This document shows positions 34,301 through 46,380 of a stretch of 64,000 nt of DNA, piece by piece. The stretch spans positions 74,476,912 through 74,540,911 of the forward strand of contig OZ018329.1 of assembly GCA_963969495.1 (NCBI GenBank), written 5' to 3'. The number at the start of each line of letters is the position of its first letter. Position 1 is the stretch's first letter. The DNA comes from Ceratothoa steindachneri (Eukaryota; Arthropoda; Malacostraca; Isopoda; Cymothoidae). The notes beneath the pieces are model-generated. The model was not told the origin of the DNA. It was given only the letters and a program-made list of their open reading frames with translations, and made no database searches. A program made the translations under genes and the position numbers.

Positions 34301-34491
34301 GTAAATGAGCAATCATCAACGAGTTCAGAATATAGGAAGAGTATTGTTCAGTCTGAAATGTATACTTTTAAATCAGCGGTTGTGTTCATTTCTTGCCTTA
34401 GTTTCTTGTCACTGTGAGGAAGCTCCAGAGGAACGAAACGGCACTAAAAAGGAATATTATACCAAATCTGTTTTTTTTTTATCTTTCCTCA

Positions 34492-34494
<3 letters not shown>

Positions 34495-34530
<36 letters not shown>
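34495..34530. repeat. (AT)n microsatellite
   Basis: A short AT run immediately left of the inverted-repeat unit at 34570-34760. Confidence 0.9.
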
Positions 34531-34533
<3 letters not shown>

Positions 34534-34569
34534 TATATATATCTCAAAGTAGCGCGAGAGAATGATGAA

Positions 34570-34859
<290 letters not shown>

Positions 34860-35736
34860 TTGAAAATTCCAAAGGAAAAAAAAACACAAGATAGCCCAAA
34901 CACTTTCGTGCTATCTTCGTCATGGGCACATATGAGAATGAACCAGAAGAGAAAGTCAAACTAGCAAAAGTGACGACCTCAAGCAAACGTACTAACATAT
35001 GTTTAAACTAAACAAATTTCCTAACTAATTAAAAGCAGAAAAATGTGGGGTAATAATTATTTTGACAAATTAAATTTATAATCTTGACAAATTTTAGAAA
35101 TACTGAATTTATCTAATTTAAATAAACCTTCATTTTGATTGAAAGTTACTTTTGGGGAATATCTAATTAATGCGGATTCAGCTAAATTTCTCTCAACGAC
35201 ATTAGCTATACAAACAAGAACTTTTGCATTTGGTCAATCTATTTTATGTTAAAAGATAGACAGGAATAAAGAGGGCATTATAGGTTTGCCTTGTCCGACA
35301 ACTGTATTTATGTTTATTTAATCATATTGTATAATCCTTTGGTCGTTTGTTCTATAGAAAAAACACGAACAAGATTTAGAAGGGATATCATAGATGCAAG
35401 AACAATAATTAGGATTTAAATTTTTAATTAATAATTTTCGAAGGAGAGAATTATTGGCCAAAGTAAAATAACATTAAAATGTTTGAGTAATTTAGGCACA
35501 GATGAATGCTAGGAAAATGTATTCGACGGCGTAAACATTGCTTTGATTTTTCCATAAAAAGTTTTTATTTTAGTCTAGATAAAAACATCAGATAAAACAT
35601 GTAGGGGATATTTTAATTTTAATCCGATATATTTTTATAGTTAACAATTCATCCAAAAGTTTCGGGATGATTAGCATAATAGGGGTCGCAAATATAGAGA
35701 ATTAAGTTGGATTTGTTCGTTTTCTGAAGGGGGTTA

Positions 35737-35966
<230 letters not shown>

Positions 35967-36501
35967 TTAACTCAATAATTCAACTTGGTGAATTTTTGAA
36001 TTTTTTGAAAATGTTTTTTTGCTTAGTGAACAAGTAACCTTTCATGTTTTTGAGTTTAGGTTTATTTGAAACTATTATTCGCAGGGCTGTTTTTTGTATG
36101 TTTCGAGCTTTTGTCAAAGTTCTTTCTAAGAGTTCAGAAAAAATAAATATAATTATCGAATGATTTGGAATGAAAAAACATACAAATCGTGAAGTTCAAA
36201 AAATGTATTAAAATTAGGCCTTTGGCGCTTTTTTACTATCATTTCGTATATAAAACAAATTTAGATAAAAAAAAGAGATCTGACGAAGGTTTTTATATAT
36301 ATCAAACCGGATGAAATAACTTAAAAAAAAGGTTTCAGGGTGTCTATGTTGAAAAAGGTGTTCAGGGTGTTAAAATAAAGAGGCTATAAAAGGGGATTAA
36401 AAAAAGCGGTTTAGAATAGCAAATAGGCCGTAGGCCACACGCCGAAGGAGTGCCTGTGGAACCAAGTTCTTTCTGTAAGAAAGAATACGAAGTATGGCTT
36501 G

Positions 36502-36504
<3 letters not shown>

Positions 36505-36568
<64 letters not shown>
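36505..36568. repeat. (AT)n microsatellite
   Basis: An AT dinucleotide run ending in a short T tract. Confidence 0.95.
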
Positions 36569-36571
<3 letters not shown>

Positions 36572-36879
36572 TTTTCTCTTTATAAAATCATAGTAATGAT
36601 CTTATATAAAGAGAATTATCCTGGAATCATTTTTAATCTCCCACACAAAGGAGAGTAATCTCAACATTAGCCCAGGGCTGTTTTCGCTAAATCCAATTTT
36701 ATCACTGTTTCTAAAGTCCGACTTATCTGATAGCATTAAAATGGTGACCTCATTCCAGGAAAACGTGCTTTGTATAAATATAAATACTGGGTGTCTTATT
36801 TTTCTTACCATTGAGTTTGAAAATGTCGAATAGACGAAAAAAACTAACTCCATCTGCCTTTTATTCAGTTTCATTCCGT

Positions 36880-36880
<1 letters not shown>

Positions 36881-36952
<72 letters not shown>

Positions 36953-36974
36953 CTGTGTGTGTGTGTGTGTGAGT
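36881..36974. repeat. (AT)n(GT)n compound microsatellite
   Basis: About 60 bases of AT followed by about 30 bases of GT with single interruptions. It lies within the Penelope-like reverse transcriptase remnant. Confidence 0.95.
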
Positions 36975-37497
36975 GTATAAGAAGTGATGTGAGTACGTTT
37001 ATGGTAAACAGAGAACTTGAAACCTTGAGAGGCACGGTGAACCATAGTGTCTAAGAAACGTAATTTACTGTATTCTTCTATTTCGTGAGTGGAATTTTCT
37101 AGAGGGAACAAGATTATTTAGAGCACACAAACAAAGGAGAAAACCTGCCAACATCACCCAATTGAAAACTATAAGTAAAGAGGTGTGGGCAGATATTCCC
37201 AAAAAAATGTCGCCAGGAAATGGTCAAGTATTATAAGAAAAGCCTAACAGCCGTTATAGCAAACAATGGTGGTGTAATGAGATATTAGCCTCTGTATTTA
37301 GTGTCCAAATACTTATTTCCACATTTATCTTTGATTTCTTTGTATATCAAGTTTGAAAATGTCGTTTTGTCTCTTAAATGTAATAGAAAATTAATTAATA
37401 TTATAGGTGTATGGTACACAAAAAATAAGATTGTAAATAATTGAAATAAACTATTTTGAGCGTCAAAATATTTGTTTCACCTCTATATATATGTATA

Positions 37498-38757
37498 AAG
37501 GGTGTTCCAATAACTTGGACCGATTTTAAATGTGAGTTAAGTTTAAGTATCTAATGATTTTTTTCTTTTTCTTTCAGATTTAACAACTTCAGTCTTTGGC
37601 AATTTCAACCATGGAAAGATTAACAATCGAACAACTTGTTAAAGTTATCGAAGCCTATTACGAAAATGGACGTTCAAACAGAAACGCATTTGGGCACTTC
37701 ACGATTTTTTGGTCAATATAATCTATCAACCGAGAGTTCAATTGGTAAAATTGTCCGTAACTTCAAACAAACGCGGTCGGTGGCAGATATGAAAACGCCA
37801 TTGCGTGCTCGTTTACGCCGTTCAGCTGAAAACATTGCTGCAGTGCGCGAGAATGTGGCCGAAGATCCAGATACCTCTATTCGTCATCACGCGCAGGAAT
37901 TGAACCTCTCCACAACAACGTTACATCGAATTTTGACAAAAGATTTGTCTCTATACGCTTACAAAATTCAATTGACACAAGAACTGAAGACTGCTGACCA
38001 TTTGAAGCGTCGTACATTCGTCAATTGGGTGCACGAGCAAAGACAAGCCGATTATGATTTTTCGCTAAAAATCATCTTTAGTGATGAAGCCTATTTTCAT
38101 CTCGGTGGATTCGTTAATAAGCAGAATTGTCGCATTTGGGCAGATGAAAATGCCAGGAAGATTGTTGAGAAGCCACTGCATCCACAAAAGGTCACTGTTT
38201 GGTATGCATTTTTTGTTAGCGGAATCATTGGGCCGTATTTCTTCGAAAATGATGCCGGGAATTCGGTTACGGTGACAGGTGAGCGATACCGTGTCATGAT
38301 AACCAAATTTTATGGTCTGAATTGAATTCTATGGATGTCGAAGATTAGTGGTTTCAACAGGACGGCGCCACATGCCACACAGCCAATGCAACAATGGCTT
38401 TATTGAATGAGAAGTTCCCAGGTCGCATCATCTCTCGAAATAGCGAGGTCAATTGGCCACCACGATCGTGTGACTTGACGCCTTTAGATTTCTTCCTCTG
38501 GGGTCATCTCAAAAGTAAGGTCCATGCCAACAAGCCAAAAACAATTCAACAGATGAAGGATGAGATAATAAGGCATATTGGTGAGTTCGAGGAGCAACTA
38601 TGCAGAGACGTCATCAAAAATTTTGACCATCGAGTGGAGGTGTGCCGCCGAAGCCTTGGTGGATATTTAGGCGATATTATTTTTCAAGAAATTTTCACCA
38701 ATAACACTGTTTTTTATACTGATAGCTTCGATCCGTCTTAATGGAATACCCTTATTT
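37498..38757 (+). mobile_element. Mariner/Tc1-superfamily transposon
   Basis: The ends pair as AGGGTGTTCCAATAA (left, from about 37499) and AGGGTATTCCATTAA (reverse complement of the right end near 38738-38753), an imperfect terminal inverted repeat of about 15 bases or slightly more. A mariner-type transposase fills the inside in the same orientation. The expected TA target duplication is not clean at the left edge. Confidence 0.75.
37611..38741 (+). pseudogene. Mariner-type transposase, three breaks
   Basis: The ATG at 37611 opens with MERLTIEQLVKVIEAYYENG (helix-turn-helix start). A frameshift near 37680-37700 moves to the 37636-38325 frame with a second HTH (SIRHHAQELNLSTTTLHRIL) and the first catalytic Asp in KIIFSDEAYFHLGG. 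A one-base loss near 38308 and a TAG in DVED-WFQQD precede the rest: second Asp in QQDGATCHTA, then NWPPRSCDLTPLDFFLWG. Counting from the second Asp there are 36 residues to the Asp of CDLTP and 41 to the Asp of PLDFF. The C-terminus ends at 38741. This family is common in insects and other arthropods. The copy cannot be active. Confidence 0.85.
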
Positions 38758-38759
38758 TC

Positions 38760-40098
38760 AGCGATTGCTGAATGGATGTACAGGATGGCACAATGAGTGT
38801 TACGTTAGAGCTTAATGAGTGTGCAGGAACGACCTAACATGGCCTCAGGGTATTCAAGGGGTGTTCAGGAAAGGCCTAATGGCTGTTCAGGTAAGGCCTA
38901 ATGGATGGCCAGGGAACACTCAATGTAAATACATGAAAGGAGCACCAGGCGATCTGGGATGGCTCAACGGGTGCTTAAGGGAAGGGCTCAATTTGTGTCC
39001 AAGGAGGTACATGCAATCCTCTTGATCAATGATTCCCACCGGTGGGGCCTTAGAAAATTTTAGCTGGGCGTGGGCTTGGGATCCAAGAATATTTTTCTTT
39101 ACAATGAACATCCATCTGTTTTTTATACTTTTGCTTAATTGCTGCAAATTGACACTCAACAGGTAAATCGCGTGAGATAAAAATTGGTTCCTTAGCTGAT
39201 TTAGCTCAGTCACTTCAACTTGCTTCTCCTTTTTGTTGCAGTATCGAGTATAGAGTTCAGACTTATTTTCTCTGACCTTTCTAAAATAGCCCATCAGATC
39301 TTATATCAATGTCTACTTACGAAAGAAAAACGATATCAAAGATCCAACAAAATCAGGTGGTCTGGGCACCAAAGATCCATTTATTTCACCTGATTCTAAA
39401 TTGTTCCATTGAATCTAGAGTTAAAAATAATGAAATGAAGGATAGTGAAATAAAAAAAACTCGAATGGTTGCATTGTGTGCTATCGCAGAAACCACGCTT
39501 TTTTCTCAATGTTATGTTGGAGCCTGGAGATAAAAAATGTTGGGGAACGCTATTCTACAGGTTATCTACAACATGGTTACCCATGCTACACCTGGTACCC
39601 CTTTGCAAAACACCTGTGTAAATTATACCAAATTATGCAATACATGTTTTAAATATACACACATACTTATGTGGAAACTATTTCACACACACCACTAAAT
39701 CAATCCTTACTTAATAAATAAATGAAATCTCACTCACATGCACCCTTAAATCAATCCTCAATTAAGGACTAAAGGAAAAAAATGCATCCCAAACCTTACG
39801 GGGTTCGTGCCCCTGTTGCTGTATTCAAAGTTGGTGTGGTTGATGTGGGCCCGCTGGTCTCGAAACTTGCAACCCCGTAAGTAATGGGTGGGGTTGTCGC
39901 TGGCCAGGTAATCCGCGTCATGGCCTGATTCTTAAAATGTAGTCCACATGGGGAAGATCGAAACAGTGGTCCGGTGGCCGAGTCCTCGTGGGCTCTTTGG
40001 CGCCCTCATTTCCCGCTATCTTCTCAGTCGCACCTCTTCTATCACGAGGTCCGTCTCACTCTCTTATGCACCGCTGTACCTCACTTTAGTCAGTGCTC
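38760..40098. other. Unassigned DNA between mariner and LINE
   Basis: At 38780-38990 a loose GGTGTTCAGG(A/T)AAGGCCTAATGG-type repeat occurs three or four times. At 39795-39881, CTTACGGGGTT and AACCCCGTAAG form a small inverted repeat in a GC-richer patch. No supported coding sequence. Confidence 0.4.
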
Positions 40099-40116
40099 TC
40101 TCTCTCTCTCTCTCTC

Positions 40117-41603
40117 ACTGACCTAATGACGAATAAGGCACCTGGCCCGAATGGGTTTCCACCTAAAGTGTTGAAAGAAGTGCGCGATCAAGTGTCACGA
40201 CACCTGAGCGCAATCTTCAACATGTCAATCCGGACCAAATGCGTTCCTAGAGACTGGCGTGAGGCGGAGGTGACTCCTATCTTCAAGAAAGGAGACCGTA
40301 ACCAACCGTCGAACTACCGACCTATCAGTCTGACTTCGATAGTCGGTAAACTCATGGAAAGCATCATGGTGGACAAAGTGACGTCGTATTTAGAGTCAAA
40401 CCTGCTACTGAGGAGTTCCCAACACGGCTTCTGAAAGCAACGGTCATGCCTGACGAACCTTGTGGAATTCTTTCACTTCATTTTCAGTTAGCACGATCGG
40501 GACAAGGCGGTGGATGTGGTCTACCTAGACTTTCAGAAAGCCTTTGATAAGGTCCCCCTCTGCCGCCTTCTCCGGAAAGTGCGAGCGCTGGGCATAGACG
40601 GAAAGGTAGCCGGTTGGATCGAGAACTGGCTAAGTGGCAGACGGCAACGGGTGGTGGTGAATGGACAGTCTTCTGAGTGGGTGCCCGTTACTAGCGGAGT
40701 GTCTCAAGGTTCTGTCCTGGGACCTCTACTATTCATCATCTACGTCAACGACATGGACGGTGACATGGTTGCCAAGATTTCCAAATTTGCCGATGATACC
40801 AAGCTTGGTATGAACGTTGCAAAGGATGGAAATACTGCCCGCCTGCAGGAAGATCTTGGGAAGATTGGACAGTGGTCGGACACGTGGCAAATGCCTTTTA
40901 ACGGGAACAAATGCAAAGTGATGCATATCTGCCACAGAAACCCCCAATCTCAGTATTTCCTTAAGGGCACTGCTATTGAATCCACCGACATTGAGAAGGA
41001 CTTGGGTGTAACAATCACTAGTGACCTCAAGTTCTCGAAACAGTGAATTGAGGCGGAGAAAAAGGCCCACAGGATGCTAGGCTATATTAAGCGCCAGTTT
41101 GGTTATCGGAACCAGGAGATTGTACTGTGCTTGTACCACTCACTTGTCCGACCGCACCTGGAGTATGCCGGACAATTTTGGAGTCCTTTATTGCGAAAGG
41201 ACATCGCGAGATTGGAACGCGTACAAGCCAGGGCAACCAAGCTTATCCCTCTATCCAACATAAAAGTTATGAGGATAGACTAAGGGAATTAGATCTGTTC
41301 TCGCTGGAAACCCGTAGACTGCGTGGTCAGCTCATTGAAGTTTTCAAAATACTTCGAGGGTTCGACAATGTTGACTACCGGGATATTTTCACACTGAGTG
41401 AGAACAGAACGCGCAATCACGGCTTCAAACTTGAACTCAAGGGATACAACCGCAATCTGTGTGGAAACTTTTTCACCTACAGTATCTGCGGTAAGTGGAA
41501 CGCACTTCCAGTGGAAGTTGTCAACAGTGAATCTGATGACCAGTTCAAGTCAAGACTAGACAAAGTCTTGAAAAGTGGCCGTTTAGGGACGCATAACAAT
41601 TGA
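40117..41603 (+). pseudogene. LINE reverse transcriptase and C-terminal domain
   Basis: One frame gives NKAPGPNGFPPKVLKEVRDQ (start of RT), KKGDRNQPSNYRPISLTSIV, YLDFQKAFDKVPL (first catalytic Asp), VTSGVSQGSVLGPLLFIIYV and SKFADDTKLGMN (FADD box intact), then the thumb and the conserved tail (KRQFGYRNQEIVLCLYHSLV, GKWNALPVEVVNSE). Stops occur near 40432, 40488 and 41044, where TGA stands for the Cys codon kept in the 58 kb copy. A one-base loss near 41250 shifts the frame until TGA at 41601-41603. The catalytic residues survive but the protein cannot be made whole. Confidence 0.85.
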
Positions 41604-41705
41604 GCAGCCATGTGCCCGCTTGATTGCTAGTCCAAAGGTACCCTCTTTGAATGGACTGTAAGGTCTCCTATGGTACTTTCTTTCCTTGTAACTCCTTGTA
41701 ACCTT
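40117..41705 (+). mobile_element. CR1/L2-like LINE, 5'-truncated, longest copy
   Basis: The element starts within the reverse transcriptase and runs to its natural 3' end, two CTCCTTGTAA units near 41688-41706 without poly(A). Tandem short 3' repeats instead of poly(A) are a known feature of CR1/L2-type LINEs. A (CT)n run flanks the left end and (CT)n(CA)n the right, so it probably inserted into a microsatellite. Confidence 0.85.
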
Positions 41706-41715
41706 TCTTTCTTTC

Positions 41716-41737
41716 TCTCTCTCTATCTTTCGGTATG

Positions 41738-41782
<45 letters not shown>
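41716..41782. repeat. (CT)n(CA)n microsatellite
   Basis: CTTT/CT repeats followed by about 30 bases of CA, directly after the LINE 3' end. Confidence 0.9.
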
Positions 41783-41785
<3 letters not shown>

Positions 41786-43600
41786 GTCGCTTCCACTACG
41801 CTCGTTTATCATTCCCGCAATTCTCTTCAAGTCCCACCAGCCATGAATTCAACGGCCATTCCAATCTTCCACACGTGGCGTTACAATGAAAAGTGGTCCT
41901 TCGTGTTTGGACCCCCGAGACCATGCAACTCTCCTCGACTTTAGTTAGCCCTTCCGCCCCACAAAGGAGCAAGTCTATTCGGTGGGAGGGGGGCCCGTTA
42001 AAGCCCGCCCACTTATAAGACTCAACAATTCCTGAGGGAAAGCGAGAGAAAATAATAATTATTATTATTTATCATTATTATTATTAGTATCAGTATTATT
42101 ATTTATTATTATCATTATTATATTATTAGTATTACTATCATTATTAGTATTATTATCATTATTATCATTGTCATTATTATTATCATTATTATTATCATCA
42201 TTATCATTAACATTATTATTATCAGTAGTAGTAGTAGTGCAAAAGAAATGAAAAGACTTTCGCCCCCTACCCTCCGGAAGGAAGGGATCCATTCGTCGGG
42301 AGTGTTCTCCACTTCCTTTGCAGTTCGCTCGATTCCAACCGGTCCTGACTTTTAAGAAAATTAAAAGAGGAGATTCTCAGTTTCCTGCCTTGATTTATTT
42401 AAAAAGCCACAAAGGAATTAAAACTAATCCCCGGAAACACAACTTTCGACAACAATAAAAAGGGAAAAGACAGACCATAAAAATATATCCATTTCTTCTT
42501 TTCTCAATTCAGTCTGATTTTTTGGCCTTTGGTTGTCTTAAACCCGTGTGTTGCATGCATCATGACGTCCTTCAGGAGATCTCCAAAATTCACATTTGTT
42601 TATAATCCCTAAGTAAGATCCGTAGATCTACTCGCCCATATAATTGGGTAAAATTTGATTACGAAGGAGCAGCTATAGGCATAATCACAAGGACAAAACG
42701 AGAGAGTACCTAGAGAACGCCCACCCCCGCTAAGGTCAGAAAATAACCTGTATCGCAATGTTAAAGAAAGTGAATCCAGAATACAGATCAGAATCGGCTC
42801 CGAAATTTAATCAACTCTTATTTGTCTTCAGGTTCCTCAAGTTCCATCGAAATCGAAATCTGTTAATAGAATTTTTCGATAGTTTGTACTAAGAAAACAA
42901 ACAGAGATAATCCCATTACCTCTGCCAGACCTTTAGGACGGCGGTAAATATGTTAACTACATTAAAGGGGTTTGAATATGCAGTTTTGGGATTTGATGTT
43001 TTTTAACTAATTTGTTACTGGAAGTTTTTGATGCGCGCGACCTTTAACCTACAGTATTTAGGGTTAGTTTGTTCTGTGACTTCTCTGAGTAAATTTCTTT
43101 CTTTTTAGCTACACTTCCCACCCCACAGTGGCTATGTACATCCTATACATTTTGACTTTTACTCAACTTCACCTGGTGAGAAATCCACATGACCTGGCAA
43201 GAAATCTTCACAAGCCATGCCAGATGTCCAAATATCCGCATGAGCAATGTGACCTTAGGGAGGTTTTATATTCTGTTTTTTGGCATCATATAACAACCGC
43301 TTCAAATTTCACTATCTGGCTTTCATCCGATAACTAGTAATCTAATATATGGCTTAACATCGCTCTTTCGAGTAGCATCGTTACCACTCGACCTTGAAAT
43401 ACCTTGAAGTTTAACCTTTTCGTGTAGGTTCTCGTACCGAAGTGCACAAATTGGCGCACCTACATTTGGGAGCCAGGAAAAACTCCGGGTTTACCTCAAA
43501 GACAACACAAACATCATTGCTTTATATACATACGTACATTACTTTTGGATACCATAAAATCATAAGTGCCTGTTATCTAACCATATTCCAAACCACACAT
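41783..43600. other. Unassigned DNA with an (ATT/ATC)n array at 42051-42237
   Basis: A trinucleotide-like ATT/ATC/AGT array of about 185 bases occupies 42051-42237. The open frames over it on the minus strand (Asn/Asp or Ile/Met runs) are artefacts. The remaining sequence has no recognised gene. Confidence 0.5.
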
Positions 43601-43611
43601 ATCATTGAATC

Positions 43612-43821
43612 TCAGATCCCCGTACTACACTTCTTCTCAAAAGTTTCCAATAAAACCATTTTTGATGTACCAACCAGGGCAAACCAGAGAATTCTCTCCA
43701 GATTCCTGCTGTTCATGAGGAGATTTAACATTTTATATTGCATTCCTCTCACCCAGACTTTCTCAAGGGCTTTCTCTGCATCTCTTAGGAACAAATCGAT
43801 TTGTTTCTCGGCTTTTTCCAT
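43612..43821 (-). pseudogene. LINE reverse transcriptase, palm piece
   Basis: The minus strand reads IDLFLRDAEKALEKVWVRGM, then QYKMLNLLMNSRNLERIL. It corresponds to the first catalytic motif, normally D-x-x-K-A-F-D-x-V-W-H. The second Asp position of that motif reads Glu. It continues the RT interrupted at 44802. Confidence 0.6.
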
Positions 43822-43879
43822 GGCTATTTTTTTCTGTTGTTATGCTAAGTGTCATCCTGGTGACTCTTCCTTTCCTAAA

Positions 43880-44275
43880 TCAGAAATGGTAATCATCATC
43901 ATCACTAACTCTATAATTTAAGAAGGGGATTTTTTTGAGTATTTGAATAATAATTTCATCTTATTCTTTTCTTATCAAAGTTATTTCTAATAATTATTTT
44001 ATAATATCAAAAAAACAAAATGGTGAAGTTCAGAAATAAATATAAGTATCGAAATTTTGTGAAAGTTTTAAAACCCAAAGAATTACAAATGGTGAAGTTC
44101 AGAAAAAAAAATTTATATATCTTCTTCTATAACTATAGTTTAGCAACGTGATATTTTGAAAGGGGGGAAATTTAGTTTAGAGATCCTTTTTAAAATTATT
44201 CTAATTGGCAAAATTCAGAAAATTTATAAAAATTTAACCATGGCTGCTTTTTTTTAGATAATAAATTTTAATCTT
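43880..44275. repeat. Interspersed repeat shared with 56515-56930
   Basis: CATCATCACTAACTCTATAA, ATTATTTTATAATATCAAAA, AACAAAATGGTGAAGTTCAG, AGCAACGTGATATTTTGAAA and AATTTAACCATGGCTGC occur in the same order here and at 56515-56930. It is likely part of a DNA transposon. The 56 kb copy lies next to a hAT transposase. Confidence 0.75.
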
Positions 44276-44802
44276 ACGGCCGTATGCTAAGAAAAATGTG
44301 AAATGCACTTTTATCAAATTTAGTGTAGCTTCACAATTATTTCTAAATTTATTATATGCAAAAGGCTAAAATGTAAAATACATAAAAAAAGGGTAAATAT
44401 GTAGATTAGCGACTCGGCCGAAAAAGTGTTTTGGTAAATATTTTCGTTCACCCCTACCGGAATATTCATGCGCGTTTGATTCGTCTGACGTCAGACCCCA
44501 CCCCCACCCCCATTATAATTCGCAAAACGATTAAAGGCGCTGACATGATTTGGTTAAATCATTCACGTTAGCACATTAGTCTATAAACAATTTAATGAAA
44601 CTCAGGATCATCGTAGTGTGATCTCCCCATTGTGTTTACCCCCACATGAGCCGTCCCTTTAAATGTACTCCAAAAACGTGAATCATTCGATAACACGGAC
44701 GAAATAGTACGTCCCATCGTTCGAGTCGCTAATCTACACATTTACCCACAAAAGTTTTTTTGCTCAAATGTGCATTTCACATTTGTTTTAACATACGGCC
44801 GT
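44276..44802. mobile_element. Inverted-repeat block enclosing a MITE copy
   Basis: ACGGCCGTATGCTAAG followed by AAAATGTGAAATGCAC (44276-44309) pairs with GTGCATTTCACATTTG followed by TTTTAACATACGGCCGT (44770-44802). The repeat of about 33 bases encloses the 44392-44746 MITE. It may be a larger element into which the MITE jumped, or a stem of the whole inserted block. Confidence 0.55.
44392..44746 (+). mobile_element. Short non-autonomous DNA transposon (hAT-like), copy 1
   Basis: Terminal inverted repeats GGTAAATATGTAGATTAGCG at the left and, in reverse complement, GGTAAATGTGTAGATTAGCG at the right. The flanks AAAAAAAG (44384-44391) and CACAAAAG match at six of eight positions. It shares its interior with the copies at 47211, 57420 and 58027 (for example GATTCGTCTGACGTCAGACC and CGCAAAACGATTAAAGGCGC). 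It has no coding sequence. The superfamily rests on the eight-base duplications of the other copies. Confidence 0.8.
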
Positions 44803-45032
44803 TAGTAGAGAAGCGGAAGCTTCTCTATTATTATTTCCTTCAAGATATTTTTTAAGTCTTGATTGAGGATTTTTTTCGAATACTTTTCGAGGAAATTCAC
44901 TAGCGATATAGGTGTGTTATTAGTGAGGTGACTAAGTGGTTTGCCTAGTTTAGGGACGAAATTCATTTTGGCTACCTTGTAGCCATCTGGAAGGTAACCG
45001 TGTTTTAGGCACGCATTATAGATTTTCTTCAA
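44802..45032 (-). pseudogene. LINE reverse transcriptase, N-terminal piece
   Basis: The minus strand reads MKKIYNACLKHGYLPDGYKV, then AKMNFVPKLGKPLSHLTNNT and PISLVNFLEKYSKKILNQ. This is the P-K-x-G-K-x...N-x-x-P-I-S-L segment of Jockey-like reverse transcriptases. It stops abruptly at 44802, where an inverted-repeat element begins. Confidence 0.65.
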
Positions 45033-45744
45033 TGTTTCTACGATGTTGACTAGTGCCTAGTTGAGATTTATTCAAATTATTCATGTGGGGCCTGGCGTTT
45101 TTTTTTGTTTTTTTTTGCTTGAATGAATAGATTGCACCTTTTATTTCTCCCGTTGTTATATTAGCCCCTGTACCCAGAATCTATGCCCTGTCTTGCGTTA
45201 CTATTGGTGCTGGGGAAATTTTTCATGTTTCGCAAGTATGTGTGAACAGTTTCTCTTATACCCTAAAAGAAGTCTTCGTTCTCTTCTGGCTATATGGAGA
45301 GTACAGACTTCCAATGAGCGCAATTATCCTATTTTCTTAATCACCCCCCCTTTCCTCCTCGTTTGTTGCTTATTAGTATTTTTTTCATGGGGGTTCGCCA
45401 TTAATCCTGTTGATTAGTCCCCAGTTTTCTTTCGGTATTTTCTCTACGCTAGTTTTTTTCTATTAGGCTGCCCCATTCATGCTTTTCTATGAGATGCCTT
45501 AGCTCTTCTTTCCTACACCTGAGCGCAGCTTTATTTGGTTGCGTATTCCGCTTAGCTGTATATTTTTCCTCTTCATCTCCTCCGCCAAGTAAAGGTGGAA
45601 GAGAGTACGAAACCTCATCCTCAGGATGTTCCTTTCGTCCGCCATGTTTGCATCTGAGAGATCCTTTAAAATGAAGTTATGGATTTCTTTTTTGTAATGT
45701 TCCAAATTGGTTCTTCTGTAGTTTTTCCTCACCAACCCTGACAC

Positions 45745-46362
45745 TTATATTGGATATAGCTTCATGAACAGTAAAGTTTTAACATAGTCACTACATGTAA
45801 TGGTGATCTGTTGCATATGAAGGTTAAATGTCAAGTTGTGGATACTTAAAGTGACATATGTCTTCGTCGTAGCATTGCCGGTGGCATATATTGGAAAGTC
45901 TGGTCCTATTCTCTTGAAAATATTCCTTTCTAACGTCATTTCTAAATGATCTCTGTTCTTTACTTGTGTAGTAGTCGTTTCCCCTACACCTGGCACTAAT
46001 TTTCCCTATAAATATTGTAGGTAGATATGTGCCAAATACTGTCATTAGGTTATGCATGGGGAGGGATAGTTTTTTCTAGGCACTTGGTAGCCTGTGACAG
46101 CTATTATTGGCATCATTTCTGTTTCAATTCTTTCAGCTAACAATGCCTCATCCAGGTTGTTAATTTCAGTGTATTTTAGGCCTCTTCTTATTACTATGTC
46201 TGTCCCATCATGACACTCACCTGAAGAGTTATCATTAATGGTGATGTAATTGAATAGTTTCATATGTTTTCTTTCTGGATTCACTCCGTGTTCAGATATT
46301 AATATTATATCTGACTCGCTCTCTCTGAATATGTTACCTAGTGTTGTTGTTTTACTGATCAT
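45745..46362 (-). pseudogene. LINE apurinic-type endonuclease remnant
   Basis: The minus strand reads SESDIILISEHGVNPERKH, YITINDNSSGECHDGTDIVI, RIETEMMPIIAVTGYQVPRK, then in a shifted frame MHNLMTVFGTYLPTIFIGKI and SARCRGNDYYTSKEQRSF. This follows the exonuclease-endonuclease-phosphatase fold of non-LTR retrotransposons: D-I-x-x-x-S-E-x, the internal strand, and G-D/K-x-N/S-A. The residue expected as Asp in GD-N reads Lys (IGKISAR), so catalysis is probably lost. Frameshifts near 46060 and 45830 break it. Confidence 0.6.
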
Positions 46363-46380
46363 TTGTATTCATTTTCAGTA

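Larger units (their letters stand above)
43612..46380 (-). mobile_element. Jockey-like LINE, interrupted, minus strand
   Basis: Read on the minus strand the order is endonuclease (46362 downwards), linker, first RT piece (45032-44802), an insertion block (44800 to about 43880), then a second RT piece (43821-43612). The two RT pieces are consecutive parts of one palm domain, so the block between them was inserted later. The 3' end was not identified. Confidence 0.7.

Noticed and set aside
42065..42312. Asn/Asp-rich or Ile/Met-rich minus-strand proteins
   Set aside because: They translate an (ATT/ATC)n array and have no non-repetitive part of note.
43442..43921. A 159-codon plus-strand open frame
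   Set aside because: It is the shadow of the minus-strand LINE palm fragment at 43612-43821.
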